A stretch of 64,000 bases of DNA, taken from contig JAFMSR010000008.1 of NCBI GenBank assembly GCA_022818135.1, positions 34,775,712 to 34,839,711 on the forward strand, in the 5' to 3' direction. The DNA comes from Saxidomus purpurata. Lineage: Eukaryota; Mollusca; Bivalvia; Venerida; Veneridae. The notes under the pieces are model-generated. The model was given only the letters and a program-made list of their open reading frames with translations. It ran no database searches and had not been told where the DNA came from. The position numbers and the translations under genes are program-made. This document shows, in pieces, positions 1 to 14,600 of the stretch (positions are counted from its first letter, which is position 1; every line of letters starts with the position of its first letter).

Positions 1-470
1 AATATCTAAGCAATTCAAGAACCTTCACTCTAGAGTGCAAGCAGCACTCAGACTTGTTCTCATATTTGACCTTGATATCATAACACAATCTAAACACTAT
101 TTGTATAAGTCCACTACACAATATCTAAGCTCTTCGCCTTGTGGTTTTAGACAAGAAGATTCTTGAAGTTTTCCCTATATAAACCTATGTGAAATTGAGT
201 GACCCTCAGAGTGGGGTCAATTTTGACCTGTGGATCATGATTTGAACAATCTTGGTAGAGGTTCACCAAACATTGCTACATGCCAAATATCTAAGCTCTT
301 GGCCTTAACACCCAATTACCTATACTCTAATGCTAATATTTTACATTTTATACATTGTTGAAAACACCAGATGGGTTATTATGATCAAAAGGTATTTCCG
401 TGGCGATATTGGACAAAATTTGTAGGTCAAACTGTTTCTTGAATACAGTTCACCAATTATCTAAATGCAA
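1..470 (+). repeat. Fragment of tandem-core element, same family as 3535-5008
   Basis: Two to three diverged core units (caatatctaagctctt, ggtcaattttgacc, caatcttggtagaggt), cut by the window edge. Confidence 0.75.
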
Positions 471-623
471 ATATATTGTATATTTCTTTCATAACAATAG
501 TCAGTGTCAAGACATCCTACTTAAAAGCACAAATGCCAGATAAACTACACACAGAATCCTTGCCTGCATCCCAAAGGGGTTTGTCATTTCAAATTAGCCT
601 TTATGACAGTATGGTACAATCCG

Positions 624-1045
<422 letters not shown>

Positions 1046-1194
1046 GGGCCCCGCCCCCCCTTTTTGTGGTTGAGAATTATATGAAGTTGTATTGATGCGG
1101 AAAGGAAAGTACGGGGACAAAGAAAAATAACTTGAATGGTCAATGGGTATGGTTCGTGACGCACCCTAAGTGGCTTGACCACCGGAGGTGCACC

Positions 1195-1560
1195 ACCACC
1201 TAGCGGTTACCTGGGATTTATTGCCATCATCTGGCAGTAACCTGGGATTTATTCCAACCATCTGGCAGTAACCTGGGATTTATTGCCACCGCCTGGCAGT
1301 AACCTGGGATTTATCGCCACTGCCAGGCAGTAACCTGGGATTTATTGCCACTGCCTGGCACTAACCTGGGATTTATTCCATCTGGCAGTAACCTGGGATT
1401 TATTGCCACCGCCTGGCAGTAACCTGGGATTTATCGCCACTACCAGGCAGTAGCCTGGGATTTATTGCCACTGCCTGGCACTAACCTGGGATTTGCCACT
1501 GTCTGGCAGTAACCTGGGGCTTATTGCCACTGCCTGGCAGTAACCTGGGCTTTATTGCCA
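1195..1560. repeat. 31-bp tandem repeat array
   Basis: About 11-12 head-to-tail units of roughly 31 bp containing cagtaacctgggatttattg, with a few shorter units. Confidence 0.9.
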
Positions 1561-2536
1561 ACACAACAGATATATCAGGACAAGCCTTAATTTAAAATCC
1601 TGGTAGATTTGACATGTTCCATTCAGAAAACCACTCGTTCACATTCGTTACTATGGCCAGATATGTGGAGAAAATAATTGTTCCCTACAAAGCAGATGTT
1701 TCACGAAGGAAAGATTTGCCACTTGGACAAAGACGCTATGTATATTTGACATATTTGCAGCCTATTGATCAGTAGCATTTTTATATTCATTGGAGCGTAA
1801 ACACAACCAAGTTCTCTTTGTACTGACCTCATGTACTGATGGGCTTCTTTTACCAAGTAACACTTACAAACAAAATTTGCGTAACAGATTTCAGATGTAT
1901 TTTGCTAGTGCCACTGAAAAAGTCCCCGACCTCAAATACAGACATCACAGATATTGACATCACAGATATTGACATCACAGATACTGACAAAGATTTGAGA
2001 TTGTCAACAATATAGGAATGTCATGACCAGTGGCTAATTATTGATAAACTGTCAAAACAAACCGAGATAATCAGGAAGCTGGTTTGTAAATACGTGTAAA
2101 GAGTAGAACTTTCAAATCCTTTGTTAGTAAGCACATGATATGGTCAACTGTATATACAATACCATTTTATGCGTATGTATAATGTTTGCTACTTTAAAAT
2201 TATTATATTGAAAACAGTTGACAATTGATTCAGCAGAAACATAGCATGGTTTAGATACATGGATTTAATTAAATAAATTGAATAAAGAAAAGCCAATTGT
2301 ATTTATATACACTGTACCGATAATTGTTTGATGTTATAAAATGAATCAAGTTTTGGTGGTAAGAGTAACTTCCTTTCTTTTCTAATCAAGAAAAGACTTT
2401 TTTCACTAATATCTTGTACTTCATGTGTGAATGTAAATCACGGTTTCTAAATTTGCAGATTGTTAAAGTCGGCAAAAATAAAGCGAAAATAAAAACTGTG
2501 TGATGAAAACCCCCTATACAGTATATAGCATCTTAC
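1561..2536. other. GEMIN5 intron sequence, nothing recognised
   Basis: AT-rich, with no exon-like WD40 match on the minus strand. There is only a triplicated short unit (acatcacagatattg) near 1942-1985. Confidence 0.6.
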
Positions 2537-2679
2537 CAAAGCATTTCCATCATAGGACACTGACAGCAGAAAACCATCTGTGTGTGGACTCCAGGCTAAA
2601 TTTGTTACACGGGCTGAATGGCCCTCAAGTTTTCTCCAACATTCAGTAATCTGTAAAGGTTCCCTTCTCTCCTCAGATT
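2537..2679 (-). CDS. GEMIN5: GEMIN5 exon 13, last one inside the window
   Basis: Acceptor aatttcag, donor GTAAGA, ends phase 0. Encodes [20 protein letters not shown] then [18 protein letters not shown], matching human [25 protein letters not shown]. The next exon (expected to start VWD) was not found between 1 and 2536. Confidence 0.94.
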
Positions 2680-5600
2680 CTGAAATTTACAAGAAAATTT
2701 ATCTTTACAATATAAAAAAGTTCTACAAAAATTTACAGTGGTATACCGCAACGCCAACACGCCAAAAGTAAGACCACACCGCTTCTACGATTTCAAGGAA
2801 CGGATTTGTTTGCTCGCTTGATTTAATGGATGTTATCCTCATAAAACAGACATAATCCAATAAAGTGACCCCGCAATTGAGAGAACAATTTGAACCTGTT
2901 GCACTATGTCATTGTTCAATAATGAGACCACCTCAGTGTACCCTAGACAATATGTTTACCTTTACGACATTAACAAAAACCGCTTTATGATAATCAGGAA
3001 ATGTGTCAAAACTGTGAAAACAGATAAATTTAATAATGACAAACTGTTGTTCAGGTTATTGTAAGATAAGAAATATTCTTTATTTGTTGTTTGAAATGAT
3101 GACACGTGTATTTGAGAAGGTAATTAGACTCTTAACACATCTGTTTGACATTTACATAAACAAAATAATATGGCATTGTTTCCCTCATATATGCGACTAA
3201 GGTGTTTGAAATTATTTTTGTCAATTCACTGTGCAGTATTAGTTGTACTTTAACTTGGTAAATCAATAATTATTTACTAAGTCAGTAAATAGGGGAATAA
3301 TGCTCTTTTACAAAAAAGAATATCAACCACTAAGTAAGTTATTTATGAAATAACATCAATTCCAGCGTTGTTCAGATAGTTTAATAAACAATGATTTGGA
3401 GTACTGATACGCAGTAATTAGCCACGGAGGCCTGAGTGGTTAATAACTGCATATCAGTACGACAAATTACTGTTTATTAGACGATAACAACACTGAAAAG
3501 GATGTTATTTCTATTCTAACATGACCGGATATTAAACAAGAGGGCCAAGATGGCCCTATATCGCTCACCTTGGTACAAGTCCACTTGCCTGGTGGAAGAT
3601 CACTAGATAATGTTATATACCAAATAAGTTTTCCTATATACGCCTTTGTAAAACAAATGATCCCCCCCCCCCTGCAATTTTGACCCCAGGGGCATAATTT
3701 GAACAAACTTTGAAGAGGTCTATTAGGCAATGCTACATGCCAAATATCTAAGCTCTAGGCCTTGTGGTTTCAGAGAAAAAGATTTTTAAAGTTTTCCCTA
3801 TATAAGCCTATGTAAACCTAAGTGACCCCCAGTGCGGGTCAATTTTGACCCAGGGGTCATAATTTGAACAATCTTGGTAGAGGTCCACTAGCCAATGCTA
3901 CATGCCATATATCTAAGCTCTAGGTCTTGTGGTTTCAAAGAAGATTTTTAAAGTTTTTACTATATAAGCCTATGTAAAACTAAGTGACCCCCGGTGCGGG
4001 GTCAATTTTGACCCGGGGGTCATAATTGGAACAATCTTCGAAGAGGTTCACTAGCCAATGCTACATGCCAAATATCTTAGCTCTAGGCCTTGTGGTTTCA
4101 GAGAAGAAAATTTTTTAAGTTTTTCCTAAATATTCCTATGCAAAACTAAGTGACCCCGGTGCGGGGTCAATTTTGACCCGGGGGTCATAATTGGAACAAT
4201 CTTGGTAGAGGTCCACTAGCCAATGCTACATGCTAAATATCTTAGCTCTAGGCCTTTTGGTTTCAGAGAAGAAGATTTTTAAAGTTTTTCCTAAATATTC
4301 CTATGCAAAACTAAGTGACCCCGGTGCGGGGTCAATTTTGACCCGGGGGTCATAATTGGAACAATCTTGGTAGAGGTCCACTAGACAATGCTACATGCTA
4401 AATATCTTAGCTCTAGGCCTTGTGGTTTCAGAGAAGAAGATTTTTAAAGTTTTTCCTAAATATTCCTATGCAAAACTAAGTGACCCCGGTGCAGGGTCAA
4501 TTTTGACCCGGGGGTCATAATTGGAACAATCTTGGTAGAGGCCCACTAGACAATGATACATGCTAAATATCTTAGCTCTAGGCCTTGTGGTTTCAGAGAA
4601 GAAGATTTTTAAAGTTTTTGCTATATATGCCTACGCAAAAACTAAGTGCCCACCCGCGCGGGGTCAATTTTGGCCCGGGGGTCATAATTTGAACAATCTT
4701 GGTAGAGGTCCACTAGACAATGCTACATGCCAAATATCTAAGCTCTAGGCCTTGTGGTTTCAGAGAAGAAGATTTTTAAAGTTTTTCCTATTTGTTGCCA
4801 TAGCAACCAGAGTTCTGCATGGAATGGAATTCTTTGAACAACTTTGATAGAGCTTCATGCAAGGAACATCCCTGCAAAGTCTCATCACTATTGGCCCACT
4901 GGTTTCAGAGGAGATGTCATTTGAAGGAAATGGTGGACGGACGGACGTACGACGGACGGAATGCGATCCTAATAGCTCACTCTGGCACTTTGTGCCAGGT
5001 GAGCTAAAAAGGTGAATAAATGCAAAGCGTTATTTTCTACGCGAACGCTCATTTAAAGTCATGTGGCGCAATATGACGTCATGTTTACAGCATATCAGTT
5101 CTCGCATTGTTTATGGTTTAATATAACATAATTTTTCTACTCTTTGTATATAGAGACAAAATTGTGAGTTATGTTAGAATATTCATTTTGATACATTTAC
5201 TGCAATAAATATGGCACACAGCATGCTGACCATCTCGTCTGATCAATTCAATTTCGTAAATGCATCAAAATGAAAACTAACCTTTACTTAATTAATGTGA
5301 AATCTCTCAAATACATGTATGTAACAATGCAAATTGATAAAGAAAATTAATGAGACAATTAAAGATTAATTGATTTGACAAGTAAATTCATGTGATCACT
5401 CTTTAATTACCAAAACAAAACTTTTGCCTTGTTAGTTTTGATCAATCTAGGACAACAAAAGAGCTGCCCCTCATAATGGATGAATGTCCCTAACCAGATC
5501 TTTCACAGTCTGTGACCTTAACCTTCAAGGTAAGGATGTGAGACTTGCCATGTAATTTTTAAATCCTTCGAAGCATGACAGCATATAAACAGAATTCAAT

Positions 5601-8600
5601 ATCCTTAAACCCTAGGTGTGACCTTGACCTTTGAGGTAGGGTCCTGGGTTTTGCACTCTACATATCATCTTGATTTGCATGATTTGTGCCAAGTTATTTC
5701 AAAATCCTTCAATGCATGACAGAGTTGCAATCCAGACACGAATGTGTACATATATACAGGATTCTATGACCTTTAAACTGTGATGTAGGGACGTGGGTTT
5801 TGTATGAGCCATACTGTCTTGATGTACCAAGTTATTTGAGTTCTTCAATACATGACAAAGTTAAAGTTTAGACACAAATGTATGCATATATACAGGACTC
5901 CATGACCTTTAAACTGTAGGGACATAGATCTTGCATGCGACACTTAGTCTTGATGTGATGTACATTTGTTCCAAGTTATTTTAAAACTTTCAATGTATGA
6001 CAAAGTTACAGCCTGGACATGAACATGTGCATATATACAGGATTTCATGACCTTTAAACTCTAATATGACCTTGACCTATAACATAGGGACATAGGTCTT
6101 GCATGCTACACTTCGTATTGATGTGTTATGTAAGCTATCAGGCAAATTTGCATGGAGTCTCTAAACCATACTAAACAAGACACAAACTTCTCAAACGACC
6201 TACCAAATAGATTGCTAACATCCACTATACTGATGTAGGAATGATTGGAGCTAATAGCCAGATGATGTTTGTACAAGGAACCATTTGGTGTTGCCATGGT
6301 TACAGACGGATGCCAGACAACACTGTTCACTAGCTTATGATGCACTTGTATTACTGCCATCAACACAAAATCCTCGGCACTGTAAATTTCTACAATCCTG
6401 AATAAAATTCAAAATAAATGTATTATACAATGTTATACAGAAGGTCTAAACAGCATCTTAAATCTTGAGCAGTTTTTTTCATCTTCATGGGTGAAAAAAT
6501 CTCTGTTATTTATTCTCACGAGTGAAAAAATCTCTGTAACTTATGGGCAGAATGTATGTACTACATGTACAAGACAATTTTGTAATTTTGTTTCGTCCGT
6601 GTAGTTTCAACATCTGAATAAAGTTACTTTTTATGTGACATTGTAGATCCAATGCTCAAACCCATGACTGTCAATTATCGCAGTTACAGTAATTTTATGC
6701 CAGCATCTCCAACCGCTCAACCAAAGAGGCTGTCCTTGTTCATTTTCTCTTGAACTCAAAATGTAGGTAATGGATGTCTGACATCTTGTGTATGTTTTAA
6801 GAGTTTTTGCCTAAAAAAGTATCTAGATTTAATTCCTTTGCTATAAAACTTTATCCTTAACTGTTTTGTTGAAAGAACACACTTATACCAGTCATTGATT
6901 AAGTAAATAACAAGTAAAAAACACAAACTCTCTTTCCATGAAATGAAAATTTCCTAAAATAAATTCTGAACTTATACCAACAGCAGTGACTTTGACACTT
7001 TGAGTGAACACTGTAAACCAAAAAACCTTCACATGCAATTTATTTTTGCTACATTTTGGGAGACCAGTTTTCTAAAACCACAAATTCAAATGTCTGCGAA
7101 TCAGTTCGAATAAGCCAGACGCGAACATTAATTGGTTTACAGTAAATGATAATCTTACCCGTCATCATTACCAACAGCAACCACAGAGAAGTCAGGACTC
7201 CAACATATCTCACTTCTCATTGGTACTTTTGTCCCTGCCTGAAAATACAACCAATGTAATGCAACTTCAAAAAGTGTGATAATATTCCAACGGAAGCCAA
7301 TGCCAAGAAATGCACTAATCTGGCAACAATGATAATCATAGAGAAACATCTTATTATAGTTTTACTAATATTTTTGTTTAATATTATCACAAAATGTAAC
7401 AAAACCAAACCCACACTTGTCTTACACTAATATCTTTCATTTGTTCGTGATTGGTATAGGATTCGCCCCGAGGGAATGAGGCTTGCAGAGTTACCGCCCA
7501 TGGACAGGTCCCCTGAGGTAAAGGTAAGATATTCCAATCCACACCATACACTCACAACTGATTTTTTTCTTGCATATCTCATCAGTATAATATTTCATTC
7601 ACTGTTTTCCCGGTTATCAATACATAACTATTTCTTGTACAGGGCCGTCGGCGGCTTCCGAACAGTGGTCCGGCTGGTGGCACCAGCGAGAGACCGAGAG
7701 GGGGGCCGCCCCCTCTAGTAAGGGGGGTTTGGAGGATCTCCCCCTAGAATATTATATCTTTCTGCATGCCTTTAGATGCATTTCCATTGCATCCTGAGTG
7801 CAGTTTTTGGTTGTAATTTCAGCTATTTTATTGAAAATTTATAGAAAGAAGTACCATATATTTTGTCAGGGTCTGTATATTACAGGGTTACGAAACGGCC
7901 GAATATGAAAATATGATGTCCCGAGTCATGTGACCCTTGTCCGAGATATGGAATATTTTTGAAAATTTTGATTGAGAAATCATATCAACAAAACACTTAT
8001 AAACTTTTTAATTGAGCGATTGTTCATATAATCGTGATATTGAAATGTGAGGTAAGTGTTTAAGTTTATTTTTTCATCTTTAAGTTTTGTTTTTATTACC
8101 AAATGGTCAAAATAAGCCGTTATAAATGGATGATTGTTGGGAGATTTTGAAGCAGTAGAGACGCCGTTGTTGATACACAGTGTAAATGGGTATGTAATGT
8201 AAAGCTAAACTCTTTGTGATTTAGTATTATCTTCTTTTTTTTCTGATGATAGAGATAGTTCAAAGATTGCTCCATAGTAGGTCACTAAATAAAAATCGAG
8301 TAATATACGGACCCTGATTTTGTTGAAAGCGATCTACAATGGGCAGAAAAAAGGTCCATATTTTTTATTTGCATTATGTCCGCTGGCATGTTATTTGATT
8401 CAAAACAATTATTCAAGTCTGTATTGTTTAAAGAACTTAATCTTTAATATAATTACGGCGAGAAAAAAAAATTGTTTTAAAAATTACATTTGTCTTAAAT
8501 CAAAGAAGTCTTTCTCTGTGAATTAAAGGTGCCTGTCAGACATCTCGTTTTCAAAGAGATAATCTTTAATAATGGCTAATTGCTGGTTTTCACTACCTCA

Positions 8601-11600
8601 GGCAATAGTAGCCATGCAGTCGATGATTGCATAAGCGTGTCAGTACATCGGCACTTTTGATCTTTTCAGTATTAAGAAAATTGAGATAGTTAATGGGGAA
8701 ATGGTATGGCCGATAGTATGCTTGGTAACAAGAGTGCCAAACTGTCACAAAATACGCCCGTCAAGGAGGCATAACTCAGTATCTGGCAGTTCATTTGTTT
8801 TGTAAAACCTGCTAGAACTATAGAGCAGACAAGGCTAATTCACCTGTTTGAACTATGAGCTGAGAAGGCTAATTTCATAATTTTCGATAATTCAAGGGCA
8901 ACAAGAGCACTGTAATCAAGAGCAAATGCAGAGCAATATCCACACAGTTATATGGCGCTTGAACCTAAGTGTGACCTTGACCTTGAAGTGAGCCATCCGG
9001 AACATGGCTTCTGCACATCGTCTCAATGTGGTAAACAATTGTGTCAGGTTTCTTGAAATCCTTCACGGGGTTCAAGAGTTACAGAGCGGAAGGGAAAAAA
9101 AGTCCGAAATCCTTCACGGGGTTCAAGAGTTACAGAGTGGAAGGGAAAAAAAGTCATATGACCTTTGAACCCCTAAGTTTGACCTTGACCTTGAAGCGAG
9201 CCATCCGGAACATGGCTTCTGCACGTCATCTCAGTCTGGTTAACATTTGTGTCAGGTTTCTTCGAAATCCTTCAAGGGGTTCAAGAGTTACAGAGCGGAA
9301 GGGAAATTGCTAACGGACAGACGGACACTGAGGCAATAACATAATACGTTCCCTTCGGGCGTATAAAAAGGGGTCCGGCCATGGCCGTACCGGCCAGACC
9401 GTCCACGACGGCCTTGTTGTAGCAGCTAATTTCACTACTTATTCATTAAATCTGTAATGACTTCATGTTCACATGACAGCACATGATCGCACATGACTTA
9501 TATGGGGAGGGAGATGGTTGGGTGCAAGACGGAGTTTTCTGCCATGGGTGACCTGATATGAATGAGTAAGTTTCAGAAATGACAAACAACAATGGATTGT
9601 TCATTTGGTTGGCAAACTGAAAAATACACCTGAAACACCACATTGATGTTTGATTATAGTCCTAAAATATACAAAATTAAAACATTCTGAAAACATGGCA
9701 ATCTGAAAGACAGCTGTATTGAAAAGAAACATTGAGAGGATTATCTTTCCCCTCAGTTGCAACATGGGTGCTGTACAATCTCCATGAGAGCAAATGTAGT
9801 CTCATGACCTTTGATCCTTATTGTGACCTTGACACATAGAAGTTGGGACATAGGTTCTGAACTTCATCTTAATGAGACGAACATTTGACTCAAGTTTCAC
9901 AAAATATTTCTACGAGGGTTAGGAGGTATGGAGCAGGTACAAAACACCAATGACCCCATAGTGTGACTTTCGCCTGTAGAGGTTGACACATAAATTCTGC
10001 ATATTATCTAAATAAGATGAACAATTGAGTTACCCTGTATGTCTGATTGGAGTCATTTATCACATTGCCGACAGACACTGCTTCCTTGTCCAGTTTCTTG
10101 GGTAGATGTTCTAGAATCTTCCCATCTCCACAGCTGTATACATGATACCCATGAGTAGCCACTTTCATGTCCGCTGTAACAGTGTACAGATAGGTTAAAT
10201 GTCATATTTCAAGACGTCGCTTTCTTCACCGCTTCATATGTGAAATTTTTCATGTCAATTGTAACAGACAACATATAGACAACAAGATATAGACAGGCAA
10301 ATTACTAAATTTCTAGATGTCCTTCAACAGCTTACAACTTGTGAAATATGCCTTAAATATGCTATATGTACCTAACAATGCGTAACTTCTAACTGCAAAG
10401 GTTTGATCATAGATAGATTTATTTTGGCAACAGGGTACATATACTGTACATATAAAACAAGGCAATAAAACAGATGCATGATATAACAAGTAACCAATGG
10501 CAAGAAGACTATTTATAATCATACAAATATTCTAGACCATGAAATGCACAACAATACCCACCTTATTTCCGTTGTAGTCCCTGTTACTGGTGGCATGACA
10601 CAGAAAGTCATGTATTATATTACTTAATGAATTTTTCATGAACGTAGAGCACATTACATGAAGAGATCAATTAGATTCAAGTGTATCACAAATTGTTACT
10701 TTAATTACTAGTATAAAGTATTATTGCAACCTATAAACGTGTATGAAAATCACAGAGTTATATCACACAAAACTTTAAAAATTATCAGCATGACTTAAAT
10801 TAAAGAAGGAAAATATAAAATAGGGAATAAAACTAAGTGGCCATTAGGTGGATTTTGATGGCATGTTTGAACCTATTGTGAGAAATAATATTTCTCAAAT
10901 CCTGGGGAATATTATAAACCAATTACGAGACTTTAAATGCTCTGGGCCTATATGGAAAGCTACTAGCCAAGCCAAGAACAAAACGAATAAGCTTATTTTG
11001 AGTTGTTTGAAGCCTTTTTGTCTAGTATTTTAGGGTACCAGAATGAACAAACATTATTAAAATGGCACTGTATTAAAGCCATGACCAACAATTTCCTGGA
11101 GTGAAAGGTAATTATTAAGATATTTACTCCTATGATACAAAACTTTTAAACAACATTTGCTTTTGTAACCACTGACCATGCAATTTCACAAGATAAACTC
11201 TGGTCCAAGACTGCACCAAGATATTTTACCGACTTAGTAGCCTTAATACTAGTGCCACTACTGGTAACAGTCAAACTGGAGTGAGACCTTAACTTGGGTT
11301 TAGAACCAAAGAGAATAGACTCTTGTCATTCCAAGGTGAAGTGAAAGCTTGTTGTCAACAAGGCATTCACTAACAAGTTCCAACTCACTGGACAAGATAG
11401 CTTCAATCTGTGGTCTATCTTTTCCAGGCATAAAAATTCCAGAATCATCAGCATATAATAAAAGCTTTTGAACATCATATACCAACATTGAGATGAAAAT
11501 TTGCCGCCTCCACGATGTTCTGTACCTATACGTACCTGTTGTGTGTGACGGAGGACCCCAGTTTACTACATACACTGTTCTTCTATGATACGTTGTTGAA

Positions 11601-14600
11601 ATCAGTGGTGGTCTACAGTTACATAAAAACAAAAAAATGTTTTTATAAAACTGAGCCCAAATAAAATAGCTCTAGAAGTTAACCCATAGTCTCAAAAATT
11701 AGACAAGAGGGCCATGATGGCCCTGTATCGCTCACCTGTCTACCATTGGCAAAAATAAAAAGGTTATTAATAGCAGAAAGGATCAATTTTTACCTTTGGC
11801 TCATGATATCCTCTTAATAAGCCTATGTAAAATCAAAAGACCCCCCCCCACCCCAGGCAGGGTTAATTTTGACCCTGAGGTCAGGATTTGAACAATCTTG
11901 GTAGAGAGTCAATTATTGCCACATGCTGAATATCTAAGCTCTAGGCCTCATTATTTTGCTGTCTGATCATGATCTGCACTGTTGGCTATTCATTTTTTTG
12001 CTGTCTGATCATGATCTGCACTGTAAGCTATTCATTGTATGTTGGCTGGTCATGATCTGCACTGTCAGCTTTTTTTTTTTGCTGTCTGATCATGATCTGC
12101 ACTGTTTGCTATGCATTATTTAGCTGTCTGATCATGATCTGCACTTTCATAATTTAGCTGTCTGATCATGATCTGCACTTTCATTATTTTGCTGTCTGAT
12201 CATGATCTGCACTTTCTGACAAATTTCAAGGATATCTGGGCTGAAAATGTTACATCTAGAGTGTTAACAAGGTTTTTCCATATTTGGGCTGTGACCTAGT
12301 TTTTGACCCCAGATGACCCATATTCGAACTTGGGCTAGAAATCAACTTAACAACCTTTCTGACAAATTTCCAGGATATTTGGGCTGAAAATGTTACCTCT
12401 AGAGTGTTAACAAGGTTTTTCCATATTTGGGCTGTGTGACCTAGTTTTTGACCCCAGGTGACCCATATTAAAACTTGAGCTAGAAATCATAGAAACAACC
12501 TTTCTGACAAATTGCCAGGATATTTGGACTGAAACAGTAGCCTCTAGAGCCTTAACAAGATTTTTCTATTTTTGGGCTCGCGACCTAGTTTTTGACCCCA
12601 GATGACCCATATTCAAACTCGTCCGAGTAATTACTGGGACAAACATCCTGACCAAGTTTCGTGACAATTGAGGAAAAAATGTGACCACTAGAGCGTTAAC
12701 GAACTAAATGTGGACGGACGACGGACGACGGACATTCATCAATCCTAATAGCTCACCCTGAGCCAGCTCAGGTGAGCTAATAATGAGATGTTATTACTGG
12801 TCACATCTTTCGCAAAATCAAACTTATCAAGATGTTGCCTTTCAAAACTGAGTCAAGATTGCTTAAAATGCAAAATCTACCCTCCTATTAACCTGCACTT
12901 CGAATGACCTATAATAACTAACCAACCAAACCCAATCCAACCCAACCAAACAATCAATTAACTATATGATGACTCAAATATACCTACCTTCCTACATGTA
13001 TCTAACAAGCTTATTCTCTGTAAGATCATTCTTTCATTTCAGTGTGTACATGTACTTAGATGTTAGAGAATATTCTGAGTTATCCTAATTGTCACAAAGT
13101 GTAAATCAATGTAAGTGAATAAGCCAGAGGTAACTTACACATTATAGACTGTACCTACATAATAACTAATATTTCATGTTATCTCAATTGTTACAATGTG
13201 TACTAACATATAAGAGAATGTTCTGAACATAAATGAAAGAAAACAATTGAAACTACATAGGGTAACAGAGGGTGACCTCACACATTATACTTACTTATTA
13301 GAGAAAGTATCATATATACCAACACGTCCATCATCTGTACCATAAGCCAAAAGACCTTCTTTGGCAGGATGCCAGCATAACTGCAATATTTATGTTTTAA
13401 CGTGTTAAGAAACAGTCCTTGCTAACAGAAAATAAATAACAGACAACTTAACAGTACCTCTATAAACATTAGTGATAGAAATCGGTTGAATTTTTCACAA
13501 TCGATTATCGGTTCAATCGGATGGGGTATAATCGATAACCTTCCGATTAATAATCGGTTGAACCAAAAGTAACATTCAAGCAAGATGCTACAATCTACAC
13601 CGTTACATGAAGTAGTTTCTGCCATAGTTATGGCAGGTTAACCCTTTATAATGCTGGAACAGTAAATAGGTAATGCTACATGTCACCAATCGAAGCATTG
13701 GGCCTTATAAGAGATTTTTAAAGGGACTATTCAAAGGTTTTCTTATAGAAACCTGTGTAAAATCAAGAGACCCCAAGGCCTGAGGTCATTTTTTCAACAA
13801 TATTGAAATAATTCCAAGCTATTGACTTTGTTTTTCTCCCCAGATGGGAGAAAAGCCACAAGCTTTCTTCGGACTTGTTTCTTCCATCACGTGAGTGTAA
13901 TTATCGCCCTTGGGTATGGTATAAAACTTTTACCGCGACGTCGCGGACCGGATATGTGTAATCGATTATTATCGCCCTTCATTTTACTAACCGATCGTCG
14001 GCGACTAGCGACAATCGGAACATCACTAATAAACATGCTAGTTTAGCAACTACCTGTCTGAATTCTGAATTGCACACCTATATATTTTATTTCATGCTGA
14101 CTGTGGAACTGCCATGGCACAGTGGTAGCACATTACCCTCAGGATCATTGGGTCCCAAGTTCGATCCCCTCCAGTGCACAACTCTACATCCTGAATAACA
14201 TTACTGTAATGTTTCATGCCTCTAAATCATATACTTCTGGAGTAACATTCAACACAGACTCTACCAAATCTGTTCATGCTATTTACTAAAAGTAACAAAG
14301 GGCTATAATTCTGTTAAAACTCGTTGACCATTTTAACATCAAGGTAGTTCACCTGTGAAAGTTTGAAGCAAATCATCCTATCAGTATGTGCGAAGTTTGA
14401 CACTAAAGATTTTGGGGTTGTATGTACGGACATGTACTGACAGCAGCAATATTATAATTATGTTTCCCACTTTGTAAGGATAGAAAAACAGACAAAGTAG
14501 ATCACGCTGAAATATTTCCTGTATCCAGGAAAATCTGGAGCAGCTTACGTTCAAAAGGATGTTACTGAATACTGATTGGCAGATATGCTTTAAAGATCTG

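Noticed and set aside
9041..9313. 90-codon plus-strand frame with repeated [12 protein letters not shown]
   Set aside because: Lies wholly within tandem core units of the element at 8729-9366; the repeats explain it.
14105..14175. Possible tRNA gene
   Set aside because: A and B boxes are present but the acceptor stem and anticodon arm cannot be paired; more likely a SINE head.
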